Source: Nepenthes gracilis (Eukaryota > Streptophyta > Magnoliopsida > Caryophyllales > Nepenthaceae). From it: 64,000 bases of DNA. The DNA lies in contig BSYO01000004.1 of assembly GCA_033239525.1 (NCBI GenBank), positions 19,196,037 through 19,260,036 on the forward strand, read 5' to 3'. The stretch's first letter is position 1, and every line of letters starts with the position of its first letter. The notes under the pieces are model-generated. The model saw only the letters and a program-made list of their open reading frames with translations. It did no database searches and was not told where the DNA came from. This document shows, one piece after another, positions 1 to 12,049 of this stretch. The translations under genes and the position numbers were made by a program.

Positions 1-1340
1 AATCTGGTTGTGGGTTCACCCCTTACTTTTTAGCTTAAATGACTTTAGTATTTACTTTGTAAGAACATATATTATATATGAGTGTATCAATAAAATAAAG
101 AAAAATTATATTTTTTACATTCAGGTAACAGTTTTTAATCTGTTCATTTTATTGGATTTGTATTTATTCGTATGGGATTATAAGTCATTGAAAATTTAAA
201 TTAATAAAACTATCTAAATGAAAAATTTTCTTCAATTATTAATCTCAATGCCTCAATATTTTTTAGATTTGAGTTTGATAGAGATTTAACAATTTGGTAT
301 TTTGACAACTTTGTCTTCTAACAATTCGAATTCCTAACCTTTGATCCTTTTAACAAATTAGGACCCTTAACCAAATAACTAAAATTTTAAATTGTCAGTG
401 TTAATGGATTCATTCTTTGAGGCAAACTAAACTTTTGGATTATAATTTCGTTAACTCGCTTAATGATGTTAGGGCTATTATTACTTTTGTAACGATATTA
501 ACTCATTAACAGTGTCATTAATGTGATAACAAACTGCTTAAAAATTGCATCATTTTTTAATCATTTCCATACTAAGTGTTTTAATTTGAGAGAATGTAGA
601 AAATCATTACTTGAGTAACACAGCATTTGGGTCAGCAATATCATTAAATCCATATCATTTTCAAATTTAGCTACCCTTTTGAATTCCAACATATTCCACT
701 CTTCTCTTAAAACCCTTAAAAGTGCCCTTTTTTTTTTTCACTTTGCATTAAAGCACTAGCTTCCCAACATATTTGATCATTTAACTTTCAGTTTTCCATG
801 GCTCCTCAAAGTGCCTTGAAGAGCGTTACTGATATCACTTCCTGTCTCTTCATGTACAACATATTAGACATTTTTACCAAGTATTAACATCCTTTTGCCA
901 TCCCCTTTTGTGTCCCTTCATCTAAAAAGGGAGTTTATTCTCTGAGAGAGAGTTTCATCATTGTCTATAAAGCCCATTTGAAGGACGATAATTGAATTTT
1001 CTTTACAGGAAAATTTGTAGAAATAATGAGAACCTTTAAAGTTTTAATCACTCACTTTCATCCCAACATTGTTTGATATATTGCAGCAGTGTGCGTCTTT
1101 TGTCGTTAATGAGATTTTCGATTAGATACCTGTTTGGTTAAAGTAATGTTTCACTTTAACTGAAAAAGCAATTGGATTTCTCTAGCTCCTAAAAAGAGGT
1201 TAAAAATAAGCGACAAGAACCTAAATTTAGTAAAGAACTAAAAGGATAGGTTCTTCTTCATCAAGATTTCTAGAATTAAATTTTATCAAATAAATAGGGT
1301 GATATTAATTCAATATTTTCTAGTTTGATTCTTGAGAATA
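1..1340. other. AT-rich intergenic sequence
   Basis: AT-rich DNA with frequent stops in all frames. I see no domain, RNA gene, repeat array or LTR end. Short open frames exist (for example from 8) but have no recognisable content. Confidence 0.5.
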
Positions 1341-1348
1341 AACGTGCT

Positions 1349-1639
1349 ATGACTAGATCTCATGTTGATCTAATAAAAGAGAATGTGATTGAAATGTGTA
1401 AGACTGGTAATTTTTTAACTCAAATTGCTTTGGATGCAGTTAACTGATATATTGTCCTTAGGGGAGAAACTGTTATCTATAGATTTCCTCATCCTTTAAA
1501 AAAGAGGAAGGGCGGCATCTTCATTGATTATCTTCTTTGGGATGCCTTTGATCAACGCAATGTTAGGACAATAACTTTTGTGACGAACCAGATCTCTTAT
1601 AGGCTACTATTCACGTCCGTTAATATCAAAATACAATAG
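1349..1639 (+). pseudogene. Unrecognised open stretch with one internal stop
   Basis: The frame from the ATG at 1349 stays open to the TAG at 1637-1639 except for one TGA at 1445-1447. That is about 95 codons, long for DNA this AT-rich. The readable part includes MTRSHVDLIKENVIEM and, after the stop, a basic KKRKGG motif. I do not recognise a family. It lies just left of a minus-strand Del-like LTR whose left end is at about 1581, so the last 20 codons are probably LTR and the true fragment ends near 1580. It could be an exon relic, or part of the antisense ORF of the decayed Tat element on the far side of the LTR. No function is assigned. Confidence 0.25.
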
Positions 1640-3570
1640 AGGAATAAAACAGATATAAATAATCATGCAATGATTTACAATGATGCACACACAGGATCTA
1701 AACTGGCCGAACATCTTAAGTCGACCTCATCTTGGCCGGTTGAAATCTAGGTCGGTCGGCTATATGGCAAAACCAATGATGTATGAGATACCATTAAGAA
1801 CCAAAAATACTTTAACCCTAAAGTAATATGAAAGCATACAAATATCCCTTAATTTATACAGCGGATTCGTTATACCAAAAGTCTCCAAAATGACGAAAAT
1901 ACATCAATAGTTGATCCATAAACTACTACGAGAATCCAGATCGACCCTCCAAGCCTTAGTTAGATCGTCCGACTCTATTCTTTCTGATCCGATATGAACT
2001 CTTACTCGTCTGAAGGTAAGAAAACAGTAAAGAGTGAGTCAATTACTCAACAAGATACAATAAGCAAAGACATGCATAATTACTACTTCAAAATGAAATT
2101 AAGAGAAAAGGAATAGGAGCATGTTGCATAGAGGAATATAAAACATGATCAGAAGCTGTTTTTCATAAGTACCGGTTCACTTTAAGACTGGAGGTTACTT
2201 ATTTTATTTTTAGCTATTGTGCCTTCAAATCATGCAAAAAAACTCAATTATCTTTAGGGACCAAATGGAATCGGACAACTTCGAGGAAGGATTGTATAAT
2301 CTCCATACAATCTAAGACCGATCCTCTTATTCTACTCCCAGAGGCGGGTGGTCATGCCTTTCACTTGGTATACGGGGATATAGTCCAAAGATGCCACCAA
2401 AAGTTTTCCCCGTGGCCTAGGGGCAGTCATCGAGTTATCACTCCAATATCCTTGATCTAGTTTCCTAACCAATTTTTTTAGTAACGACTATATTTTAGAC
2501 CTGCAACTACTCATCTATGACCAAATTTTCAATAATGGTTATATTTTAAGCCTATAACTATTCGACCATAACCAAAATTTTAATAATGGCTACATTTTAG
2601 GCTGTAGCTACTCGACCATCATTTATCATATACAATTTTTCTTAGTTTTGTGGCTTGCATCTTAACAAATGAAGCTTTCAATTGAGCAAACTAATATTTA
2701 TAAACAATCTGAATAACATGCAACTTGAACTTTTCTGAGTACCAAAATTTAAACTTTTACCATTTACTGCAATACTAGACTCAAATATGAGAAGAAAATT
2801 CTAGTAATATTTAAACATGAATCATGGGACAAAATCTAGCATATAAAACATAGAATATGCACTAAAACATAATGATTCTTTATAAAACATAAGAAAAGCA
2901 ATTATCATGATATTTAATTTGTAGAAACTTAGTGAAGAAGGGTATTAGAATAATAATATTCGAAAGAATTAGACAAAAATTAACATCAACCAGAGGCAAA
3001 ATATAGAGTACACTTGTCTAATCTACAATTTTTTTACTCAATCTGGCCTGGGATTTCTTCCGCCCCTTCTTCTCTTTCGTGCCCCTTCTCCAGATTTTCT
3101 AAACTCTCTTCCTTAATCCCCAAATTCAGTATTTAAAGGCAACGGGGTAGGTGAGAGTAAGTGGGGGGGGTGGGTTACCACTCTAGTACTCCTTTCAGAT
3201 CCGTTATTTACGAAGTCAATGAAGCAGGTGGGAGCAAGTCACTAACTCCGATTTGGCCAATCCGGACTCTAATCAAAATCGGCCGACAAGCCAATCCGGT
3301 CAACTCTCCCAACCGATCAACGATTCATTCTTGCCTTCAATCTACTTCGGTCATCTATCCAATCCGGTCATTATCTTAACCGATCATCTATCTTAATCTG
3401 ATCAACTTTTCATAACCGGTCAATTTCTCTAGCCGGTCAACTATCCCTTTCAGTCAACTTCTCTAACCAATCAATATGCCATGCAATTAACTTCTCTAAT
3501 CCAGTCAACCATCTAGTCTGATCAACTATCTAGTTAGTGAATTATCCTCTCTGGCCAACTATCTTAATCC
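1581..3570 (-). mobile_element. Del-like gypsy LTR, minus strand (right end unresolved)
   Basis: The left edge begins TGACGAACCAGATC and is organised like the minus-strand LTRs at 27716 (TGACGGAACGGATC) and 38325. About 440 bp in, a GTAAAGAGTGAG...ACTCAACAA block matches GTAAGGAGTGAG...ACTCAACAAAT near 28240. A pyrimidine-rich stretch at about 3050-3110 followed by TATTTAAA (3131-3138, TTTAAATA on the minus strand) matches the promoter zone of the LTR at 27716-30422. I could not find the other end or a target duplication, so the right limit is approximate. It may be a solo LTR inserted at the edge of the decayed Tat element. Confidence 0.45.
3212..3560. promoter_or_regulatory. Cluster of GTCAA/TTGAC (W-box core) motifs
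   Basis: Degenerate short repeats built on CCGGTCAAC occur here. At least six GTCAA cores are visible (for example at 3212 and 3299-3303, then in the lines covering 3410-3515). They lie in the presumed U3 part of the minus-strand LTR. TTGAC is the core recognised by WRKY factors. The regulatory role is inference only. Confidence 0.35.
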
Positions 3571-3573
3571 GGT

Positions 3574-4132
3574 TTGGTTGCTACCCTGGCCAATTTCTCC
3601 ATTAAGGCTGTGATATTATGTCCTAGGAACCCGATCCTTACAACTTTATTAGCTCCTCATTTTGGCAATGATAAAGTTTTAAAGGTTATCACTGATATTG
3701 GGGTTGAGATGGCTAAGATGGTAGCCAATGGATCTATTCATCTAGCAATCCAGCCATTGTCTCTTCTTTTTCAATTCTTCAAAAGAGGTGCCTGCCTTGA
3801 ATTTTGAGAAAATGATTCCCATCATTTCTTCAAGAGAGGAGTATAATTCTTTGTATCATTCTTCACATGTCGATGAGCCAGTTAATGCTTCTATCATCGT
3901 TGAGTATGGGATTCCTACCATTTTTAACTCTCTTGTATCTATTGAATTATTGCCTAGTCCTTTTACACTCAATGTCGCTTCTTTCAGACTTGAGAATAAT
4001 GTAGATATTGTTAGAAAGTTTGTTATTCTTTTGTTATCAATCTCTCCAACTTTTATGGTTTTTGAGGCTTTACCGAGGGCCTTGGGTTTTGAAATTTCTC
4101 TGTATAGTAAGTCTGTGCTTCTTCATGGATAG
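3574..4132 (+). pseudogene. Possible relic of the Tat antisense ORF
   Basis: Two overlapping plus-strand frames (3574-3807 and 3788-4132) give unbroken stretches of about 77 and 114 codons in AT-rich DNA. Position and orientation match the antisense ORF of the younger Tat element: between the integrase end and the 3' LTR, opposite to gag-pol. Further along (about 4480-4700) broken plus-strand frames look helix-forming, like the coiled-coil end of that ORF. I see no clear residue-by-residue match, so this rests mainly on position. Confidence 0.3.
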
Positions 4133-5630
4133 AGGTAATTGCCTATGCCAATCCTAACCTAGCTAGATCATCATCATTAGGTTATATATTCAGAGAGGAT
4201 CATCCAACTCAAGAGGTAGTTTTTGAGCCTTTAATTTCAAGCCATTTACTTGTATTCAAGTTGTTGACTTAAACATTTTTGTAGTCCAAGAACTTGATAT
4301 GGGAGATAAGGAACAAGCTGTATAGTCAAGATATTGAGATTGGATGTCTATCCTAATTTCGAATTGATCCTTCCACGGTGTGGGGTTCGATGTATAGAGC
4401 TAAGACTGTTGAAGTGAGGGCGCTGTTATTTGAAGACCGATCAATCCATCTTGAGGGAGAACTGAGTGAGTGGATGCGTAGGTCTTATGATTATGTTGAT
4501 TAGTTTACCACATCGAGGATCAAGCTAGTTCTTTCAAGGATAGAGCTCTTAAAATTGAACAATGATTGGCAATAGCTATTAGGGCTATTGATGAACTGAG
4601 AGATGAATGCTTAAGGTTTGAGAAACTATTAAGAGTGTTCAACCTGAAGAAATTAGCTCTCTTCTCCATTCTTGATTCAAAGAAGAAATTGATCTTTACA
4701 AGAAGATAGTCTCCTTAGTAGCCTTTGACTTTCGTGTTAGCTGCTTGGATGCAAAGAATTTCAGAACTTCTATGACTTTCGATGTTAATAATTTTGAGGA
4801 ATAAGGGAGTTTCCCAACCTCGAGGTCTGGCCTTGAGCATTAACCGTAGGATTGTCGAGCAAGTTCTGTTCTTGAAGTTCATATCCCATGTTGTACTTAC
4901 GAGTGAGGACAATAAAATTTATTTTTCGATATATACATTTAGATTTTTATCCTCAAATATTCATTATTCTTTAACTGATGTTGATCAAGCGATTAGCCCC
5001 TGAGCATATACATATGAGTTTTAGCCATTAAATGCCAAATTGATTGTCAACTAAGTCTTTTAACTATCGTTACTGGTTTGGTTTTCATAAGATGGTTGAA
5101 TCAATTGCTAGCTAATCCTTTCGACTATTATTGCTAGTTTGGTAAGACCTGAGTCTTTAACTATTTGACTAATTGTGTATATCCCATAGAAAGGTGTATT
5201 AACACTTTTGGGTTGATAGCATTCCCAAGATTTAGTGGGTCAAATAACTATTAGCCAAATCTTGATTGACTTTATTCGGCCTATCATTTGACCTCTCAAA
5301 GGGTAATTGAATGCTTGATTCTCAAGCCCCTGAGTCTTTTAAAATTATTGGTATATGACCATGCTTAGGATCGTATAGTTCTATTGAACTTACATTGTAA
5401 CCATTTATTTGAATTGCACAATTTACAAACAAGGTATTTAAATCGATTGTTTAATTTATGGTCAATCGTAGTCATACTTATTATATACAAGTATTTAAAA
5501 TGACATGAAATGAATCAAAAAATTAATTTTATTAATAATTTGAAAGAATAAATTACAACACACGAGTACTCCATAATAAAGGGTAGGATGAACCCATATA
5601 TTCCATGATCGATCTCTTTATTGGTAGTAT
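4133..5630. other. Decayed 3' internal region of the old Tat element
   Basis: No intact frame. The stretch sits where the younger Tat element has antisense ORF and non-coding sequence. Only short plus-strand open pieces remain. Confidence 0.3.
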
Positions 5631-5639
5631 TTTCTAAGA

Positions 5640-6800
5640 TGAAGGGTTTTTCAAGTTTGAGGAACTAGCTTACTGTTTTGAGTACACAATTTATACATCC
5701 CGTTAGGGAGTATTGCTGACATAAGAAATGATCCCTCCCCAATTGGGGATAGTTTATTTGTGTGTGCTAGTATTCTAGTTGCTTCGATGATCCTTAGTAT
5801 GAAGTCACCAACCTTAAAATTTTGTACTTTCACCTTTTTATTATAGTAACGAGCAACTCTTTAATAATAGGTTATTGCCCAAATGCATGTTGATTTTTTA
5901 CCTTCCTTTAGGAGATTCAAATTTTGTTTCAAGAGTTGAAAGTTTTGATCTGAAGCAAAATTTTTCTTTCTGTAACTTGGGAATTTTATTTCCACTGGGA
6001 TAACCACTTCTATTCTGAAGCTTAGATCAAAGAGTGATTTCTGAGTAGCTTTCTTGGAGTGGTTTGATATGATCAAAGTACGGATGGAAGTTCATCCAGT
6101 CAGGCACCTCCAACTTTATCCAACTTGGTATTTAATGTATTGATTATTATCCGATTTGTTATTTCTACTTGCGTATTTGTTTATGAAAATGAGATTAATA
6201 TATGGACCAATCTAATTTTAAGGCCATTGCAATATTTTATGAGACTCTTACAAGAGAATTAGGTACCATTATTGGTTACTATAACATCCGATGTCATAAA
6301 TTTACAAATAATATTTTAATGCATAAATTTTGTTATATTTTGCTCTGTAATCTTAGCAAATGGAAAAGCTTCAACCATTTTGTAAAATAATCCATCATAA
6401 CAATAATAAATTTCTTTTGACTAATTGTGATAACAATGGGCATAGCATATCCGGTCCTCACTACAAAACCTAGAATTTTGTTTATAGTTGTTAGGTTATG
6501 TTACCTAAATTTAGCAATTCTTGTATTTTTTAATGAACTCTATAGTGTTCTTCTTCATGATCGGCCAATAGTGGCTTTACATTATAATTTTGAAGGATAA
6601 ATTTTTGCCTCCCATATGCGCTCTACACATGTTGAGATGTACTTTCTTGAGAGCGTAATCAACTTCCATTGGAGTCAAACAGTTTATGTTTGGTATCAAG
6701 TAACCTCATCTGTACAGTGACCCATCTATCAAAGTGTACCAACTAGCCATTGTTTGAAATGCGTTTTGTTTTTGTGAAATCTCTCAGAAGCGTTCTACTC
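5640..6800 (-). pseudogene. Integrase remnant of the old Tat element
   Basis: The minus-strand frame at 5651-5833 reads VGDFILR..., NKLSPIGEGSF and KLVPQT. These match the integrase C-terminal region of the younger element at 47072-47200 (VGDLVLW, NKLSPAWEGPF, KLVPQT). Sequence at 6200-6390 aligns with the catalytic core region at 47650-47850. Sequence at 6480-6720 aligns with the zinc-binding and N-terminal region at 47985-48240. Integrase would join element cDNA to chromosomal DNA. Many stops and indels make this a dead copy. Confidence 0.6.
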
Positions 6801-7019
6801 TCAAAGTACTTTAGGTATAGAGTTATCTAAGTTATCTCATTTGACACTTGGAGAATTTCATCTTGTTTCTCGATGTTAGGCCTTTGAAACATCTCTCTCA
6901 AATCTGAGACATATTGCTCTAGACAACTGGATATTGCCATTTTGTAAGGTCAATAGGCTTTCCAATTATCTTTCATTAGGATATGGATAACTTCAACCTT
7001 TTTGAGGGATGACAAGAGA

Positions 7020-7470
7020 TCTCATACCTTGTGAAGGTATTTGTTCAAGCCCAGGTTGAACAATTTAAAGTTAGCCATCACTTGATTGACCATCAGCTTA
7101 AAATTATTGCAAATAATTAGGTTATTAATTAAATATTCCTTAACTAGCATTAAACTGGTTAGCAGAGTCTCATGTTCCATCACATTATTGGTGGTTGGGA
7201 ACCCAAATGTGATCAAACATTTTATCTCGAATCTTTTAGGTGAAGTTAATACTATTCTAGTTCCGTTACTTGATTGTGAAAATGCTCCGTTAACATACAA
7301 TGTTCATGTGGGCAATGATTCTTCTAGAGTTTCTGTCATATATTTATCTATTTCTTCAAATATTAGGGTCATCATTTTAATAATAAAGTTACAAGGGTTT
7401 GACCTTTTATGGAGGGTCTTGCTTTTAACTCTATGTCAGACTCATCCAATTCAATTGACATTTAATTAAG
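7020..7470 (-). pseudogene. RNase H remnant of the old Tat element
   Basis: The minus-strand frame at 7022-7300 contains VNGAFSQSSNGTRIVL, TTNNVMEHETLL and VNQVMANF. These align with the second RNase H domain of the younger element (VDGSSTQAGSGAGVVL, ATNNVAEYESLL, VNQVKGNF). The first catalytic Asp (VDG) is Asn here, the Glu position survives as E, and the next Asp (HSDSEL) is lost. The domain would have degraded RNA in RNA:DNA hybrids during reverse transcription. It is not functional. Confidence 0.6.
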
Positions 7471-7561
7471 CGTTTGGATATTTCTGACTTCTATAAGATC
7501 ATTTTCAACAGTTGATTGGTCAAAATAACAATCTTGTGGAATTGAAAATACGATCGGAGAT

Positions 7562-8085
7562 TTCTAGAAGCAAAAATTAAGGCTAAAGTAATCTTTTCTA
7601 TTCAGATATATCGAGTTTCTGTATCTGTAAAAATTTGACTAATATAGCATATCAGTTAATCAATTCCTATCTCTTCCTTGACCAAAACGATGCTCAAGAT
7701 TATTTTTGAGGTGGCTCGGTAGAGATATAATTTCTTATACTCTTTTGGACAAGTCAATAATGATGGACATGCCAAATATATTTTCAACTCTCGGAAATCT
7801 TGTTGGCACTTATTCGTTCACTATTCTAGTAGCAAAAATTAAGGCTAAAGTAATCTTTTCTATTCAGATATATTGAGTTTCTGTAATTGTACAGATTTTA
7901 CTAATATAGCATATTAGTCAATGAATTCCCACCTCTTCCTTGACCAAAATGATGCTCAAGATTATTTTTGAGGTGGCCAAGTAAAGATATAATTCCTTAT
8001 CCTATTTGGGACAAGTCAATAATGATGGACACGCCAAACATTTTTTTCAACTCTCAGAAATCTTGTTGGCACTTATTCGTTCACT
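7562..8085. repeat. 262-bp tandem duplication inside old Tat pol
   Basis: The block 7562-7823 is repeated at 7824-8085. Both units begin TTCTAG.AGCAAAAATTAAGG and end TTGGCACTTATTCGTTCACT. Substitutions are scattered, so the duplication is old. It covers pol sequence between the RT and the second RNase H (the part matching about 49000-49250 in the younger element). Confidence 0.8.
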
Positions 8086-8149
8086 AAAAACTATTTGTCT
8101 TAACTCCTCTTAATACTTTGAAGAGTATGAAGTATTTTTTAGCTAGCCT

Positions 8150-8960
8150 GGCCAAAAGTTGGAACAAAGTAATCAATCTTCCTGTTAATCTCGAGAATTT
8201 TTAAGAGTCTGAGGTGGCTTTATGTCGATTTTGACTTTTGTCATCTTTGGATTTGCCTTTAGCCCACTTTGTGATATAATGAATCTCAGGAATTTTTCAA
8301 AAGTTATTCCAAAAATATATTAGGTTGGGTTTAATTTCATTTGCTATATTTTGAGCACCTTGAATGTCTCGGTCAGATCATTAATATGGTGATTGGCAAG
8401 TATACTTTTGATAAGTATGTCATTAACATACGCTTCTATATTTTTTCAATCCACAACTCAAAAATTTTGTCACCAACATTTGGTATGTTGCACCATTCTT
8501 CAATCTAGATAGTATTATTTTGTAGTAATAAGTTCCCTAATCGGTCAAGAATAAGGTTATCTTTTTATCCTCTTGATTCATTTGGATCTTGTTGTATCTA
8601 CCGTAAGCATAGATAAAGCTTAATAATTGGTGTTTGGACTTTAAAACCACCAATTTGTCGATCTTTGAAAATAAAAAATTATCTTTTTGACGTACTTTAT
8701 TCGTATTTGTAAAGTCGACACACATCTTTTATTTACCATTATTCTTTTTAACAATGATAACGTTGGATGATCAATTTGGATAATTTACTTCATCAATGAA
8801 TCCGATGTTATTTAACTTCTTGATCTCTTTACAGATTGTTGGAGTTTTTCATTAGAACAGTTTTGTCATTTTTTGTTTAATCAGCTTGGGTCCCAACATG
8901 GGGCTCAACTTGTGACTATCATTTTTGTTGAAATAACTAGCACATCAGTTGGGGTTTAGG
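8150..8960 (-). pseudogene. Reverse transcriptase remnant of the old Tat element
   Basis: The minus-strand frame at 8537-8725 begins MCVDFTNTNKVRQKDNF and continues LLSFIYAYGRYNKIQMN. This lines up with MCVDFTDVNKARPQDSF and LLSFMDTYSGYNQIRMD of the younger Tat RT. The first catalytic Asp (FMD in the younger copy) is Tyr here. The polymerase palm YVDD motif, expected near 8380-8430, is not readable. It is a broken copy with frame changes on both sides. Confidence 0.65.
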
Positions 8961-9089
8961 AGAAGATGTTCGCATTGTTCTTCAAAAACTCAATTAACCT
9001 CTTTTTTAGATATTGGGTTAGTGTAGAGCTAATTTGAACATACTTATTCGATTCATTAGATTCAAAGGAATTTGGAAAGGTGACTCTTT

Positions 9090-9446
9090 GGGTTGTGCCT
9101 GTTAAAGATAAGCCTCATTTTGAAGATCAAACTCTTCATCTAGTTGGGAAGGCGCTAGGCCATTGATCTGCGTCAAATGGAAACTCCATCTGATGACCTG
9201 GTCTCCCTTAATTTCTTCAATTTCGTATCTAGTTGGAAACTTCATTTTAAAATATAGCATTTAAGTGACTGCCCCAAATATTATTAAGCATGACTGGGCA
9301 AATATAGCATTGTAAATTGAGGGAAGGTTAACAATTAGGAAAGTTAGCATATGGGAAGCCCTTTTAGGATATGCCCCTACTATGACCTCTAAATATATTA
9401 TTCCCTTCACTTGGACCATTTTGTTTTCAAGTCTATATAGCAGTCC
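9090..9446 (-). pseudogene. Protease-region remnant of the old Tat element
   Basis: Nucleotide similarity to 50480-50650 of the younger element is visible, for example around the stretches covering 9270-9300 and 9400-9430. That region encodes the end of the aspartic protease domain and the linker to RT. The remnant stops at 9446, where a solo LTR begins. Similarity resumes weakly after 11794. Confidence 0.45.
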
Positions 9447-11789
9447 TATAATATCTTGGACCCTATTTAGATTATTTTAATATTTATTATGATTTGGAAA
9501 AATTTGAGCGAGTCAAAAAAATAATAATTTAATATTATAAAATTTTGAAAGGGAAATTGGAATTTGTGGCATGGGGCTCGATGTGTGTCCGAGAGGTGCT
9601 CGATGGACATATATATATATATTTAAAAAAATAAAAACCGTGGTGGAAAACCACGGCTAGTTTTTGGGATGGGTGGATATTGATAAGGGAGACTCAGGTG
9701 GCTTTGTTGAGCAATAGAAGAAGAGGAAAAAAAAAAGAAAAAGGAAGAAAATGAGAAGAAAGGGAGGGAGAAAGAGGTGAGAGAGAGGGTGGGCACACTG
9801 TGGGTTGCACAAGGAAGAAGGAGGTGGTTGGCGACAACAATTTGCAGTGAGGAGGTGACGCGCTGGGTATCGATGGTGGCTAGAGGGTTGATCGACGGTG
9901 GTGCTCAGTGAAGAAAGACCATCGAGGAGTCCGACGATGGTTGTTGGTAGCATTAGTGGCGACAGCATGCGGAGGCGACATGCCAGTGGTCGGCAATGGC
10001 TGTAGGTGAAGCGGCGATGCACGACAAAGGTTGTGCGGGGAGAGAGAAAGGGGGAGTGACACAGGCAGCACGTGTAGTGAAGAGAAAGAACGTGCGATTC
10101 GGTACCTAGGAGTATTCATTCTTTAGATTTGCAGAGTATAAGGTCGAGACAAATATGTGTAGCGCCTATTTTTGGTCTAATTTAATATCTAATATATTTT
10201 GAATATTATTTAAAATTTTTACTAACATGTATATATTTTTATACACCTGATCTATTTATTCTAGACATATATGTATGACTTATAGGCTAATTTGGGGATT
10301 TTTAGTATGGGCTTTATGATTTTAGGGGGTTTACTATTTTTTTAAAAGTCTAAAAAATTTATCATACACTATATATAATTATATTAATATGTATATACGA
10401 ATATGTTCACGAAACTTGTATAGGCTGTGTATTTTTATATGCATGTGCTGGGTTGTGATTACTAGATTTAGATTTAGATATTAGATATTTTAGCTAACTC
10501 TCGACGAAGAGATAATTATTATTTATAAATCACTTTTTACCAGTAAAAAAAGGTTTGGAGTAGTGACCTTTCATATTTAGATGATTTGATTTGACCTTAT
10601 AATATATTCGGACGTCCTAATATATTGACAACTTTTAGGATTATACTCAAAGTCGCGGGTGACAAAATATAATAACCAAATTTACCATTGAGAGACAGAA
10701 TACATAGGTAGCCAAGCATGCTAGCCTAATTTACATTTGATATATTTTAAGGTTACAAAAGTATGTGTAATCCTTCCTCAAAATAGTTTTTTAATAGTCA
10801 AAATTCAAATTTGGTGCATGATTTGTAATTTTGTATAGATTCTTACTGGACTTGAATTTGAGATTTGTCGATTTTACCCATGGATGGATTTTAGCATGTT
10901 TTGTATAAACAATTTTAATTATATAATTTGATTCAGACCTTTAGATAAATTGTTGCGGTGCTGCTTTAACTTCTGCACATACTATTAGATTATCTCGCTA
11001 TCAAATTCTGTCCCAAATTATGAGCTGATTGGGCCTTAAACTTCGACTTAGATTGGACATCGGTTTATTAGAATTGGTCGGGATCATTTCTATTTTGTTT
11101 ATATATATATATATACATATATGTCCCGATGAGGACTCTTTACTAATTAGACATTTATTTTGAATTTGGATATTTAATTTGAGTATGAGACTATTATTAA
11201 ATTTTAGATTTTAGATTTCTATTGAATTTATTTTATTAGCGATTTGTATTTATTTTATTATCTGACTAGATATTTATCTATTTGACCATCCTTCTGATTC
11301 GTTGGATTCATTTATTTACTTATGATACTTGTTAAGCATTGGATCCATATTTTTTATTTTATCCCTTCAGAGTATAGGCTCAACTTCATTGTAGGAGCAG
11401 GATGAGTTTTGACGCAGCATCTTACACCTCTAGTGAGTGTTATCTTCATAGATTTTGATTATTATTGACTATGTATTGGGTCATGGATGGATTTTACTTA
11501 GTCTGCCCTAGGATGTTGGAGTCGGTCAGACATAGGTCTTGGTGTTGTGTGTTGAGAATTTGTTGGGTTGATTTCTTTATATGGATGAGTTATTGTATTT
11601 ATTTGGTTATCCTCTTATGATTGTACGTAGAGTAAGTCATTTTTATATGGTCAGATGAGGTCTTGTGCAAATTTTGATTTGTTGAATCTTATATATTTGC
11701 TTTGTCATACTCGAATTTGAAATTTATAAAAAAAATAATTAAAATATAATTAATTATTTAATTGACTTACTTAATCTAAATTTATGACA
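9447..11789 (+). mobile_element. Solo LTR, TGTAATATCC family, copy 1
   Basis: The left end TATAATATCTTGG is a TG-to-TA variant of the family start seen at 22118 (TGTAATATCCTGG). The right end is ...TTTATGACA. Shared internal landmarks with the copy at 22118-23747 are a purine-rich block near the start, the ACGTGCGAT..GGTACC..GGAGTAT stretch (about 10090 and 22555), and a long match at the 3' end (11600-11789 against 23560-23747). The flanks are AGTCC (9442-9446) and CGTCC (11790-11794), a 4-of-5 target duplication. With no PBS, PPT or coding sequence, it is a solo LTR inserted into old Tat pol. Confidence 0.6.
9715..9790. repeat. Purine-rich block in solo LTR copy 1
   Basis: Almost pure A/G on the plus strand. 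A longer block of the same kind occurs in copy 2 at about 22195-22350. The apparent ORFs over these blocks are low-complexity artefacts. Confidence 0.6.
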
Positions 11790-12049
11790 CGTCCATCTAA
11801 TAGTTCAATCTAACCATTTTAAAGTTATAATCCATTGAATGAATTGAAATAAAAAAAAAAATACTCATTGAATTTCTATTATCTAAAAGGACTCATTTTA
11901 ATTAGTAGTTATGAATTTCGTCCTGAACAAGCGTAGATATGACATGAGGGTGAGAATTAGGAGAGATTACATATATCATATCATCATTATTAAAACTAAT
12001 AATATTTTTTTCTATCCCTAATTTCAATCTCTTACTTGAGGAAGCCTTT

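Noticed and set aside
9657..10119. Minus-strand Pro/Ser/His-rich ORFs of 121 and 79 codons
   Set aside because: Complement of the purine-rich block and neighbouring LTR sequence in solo LTR copy 1.
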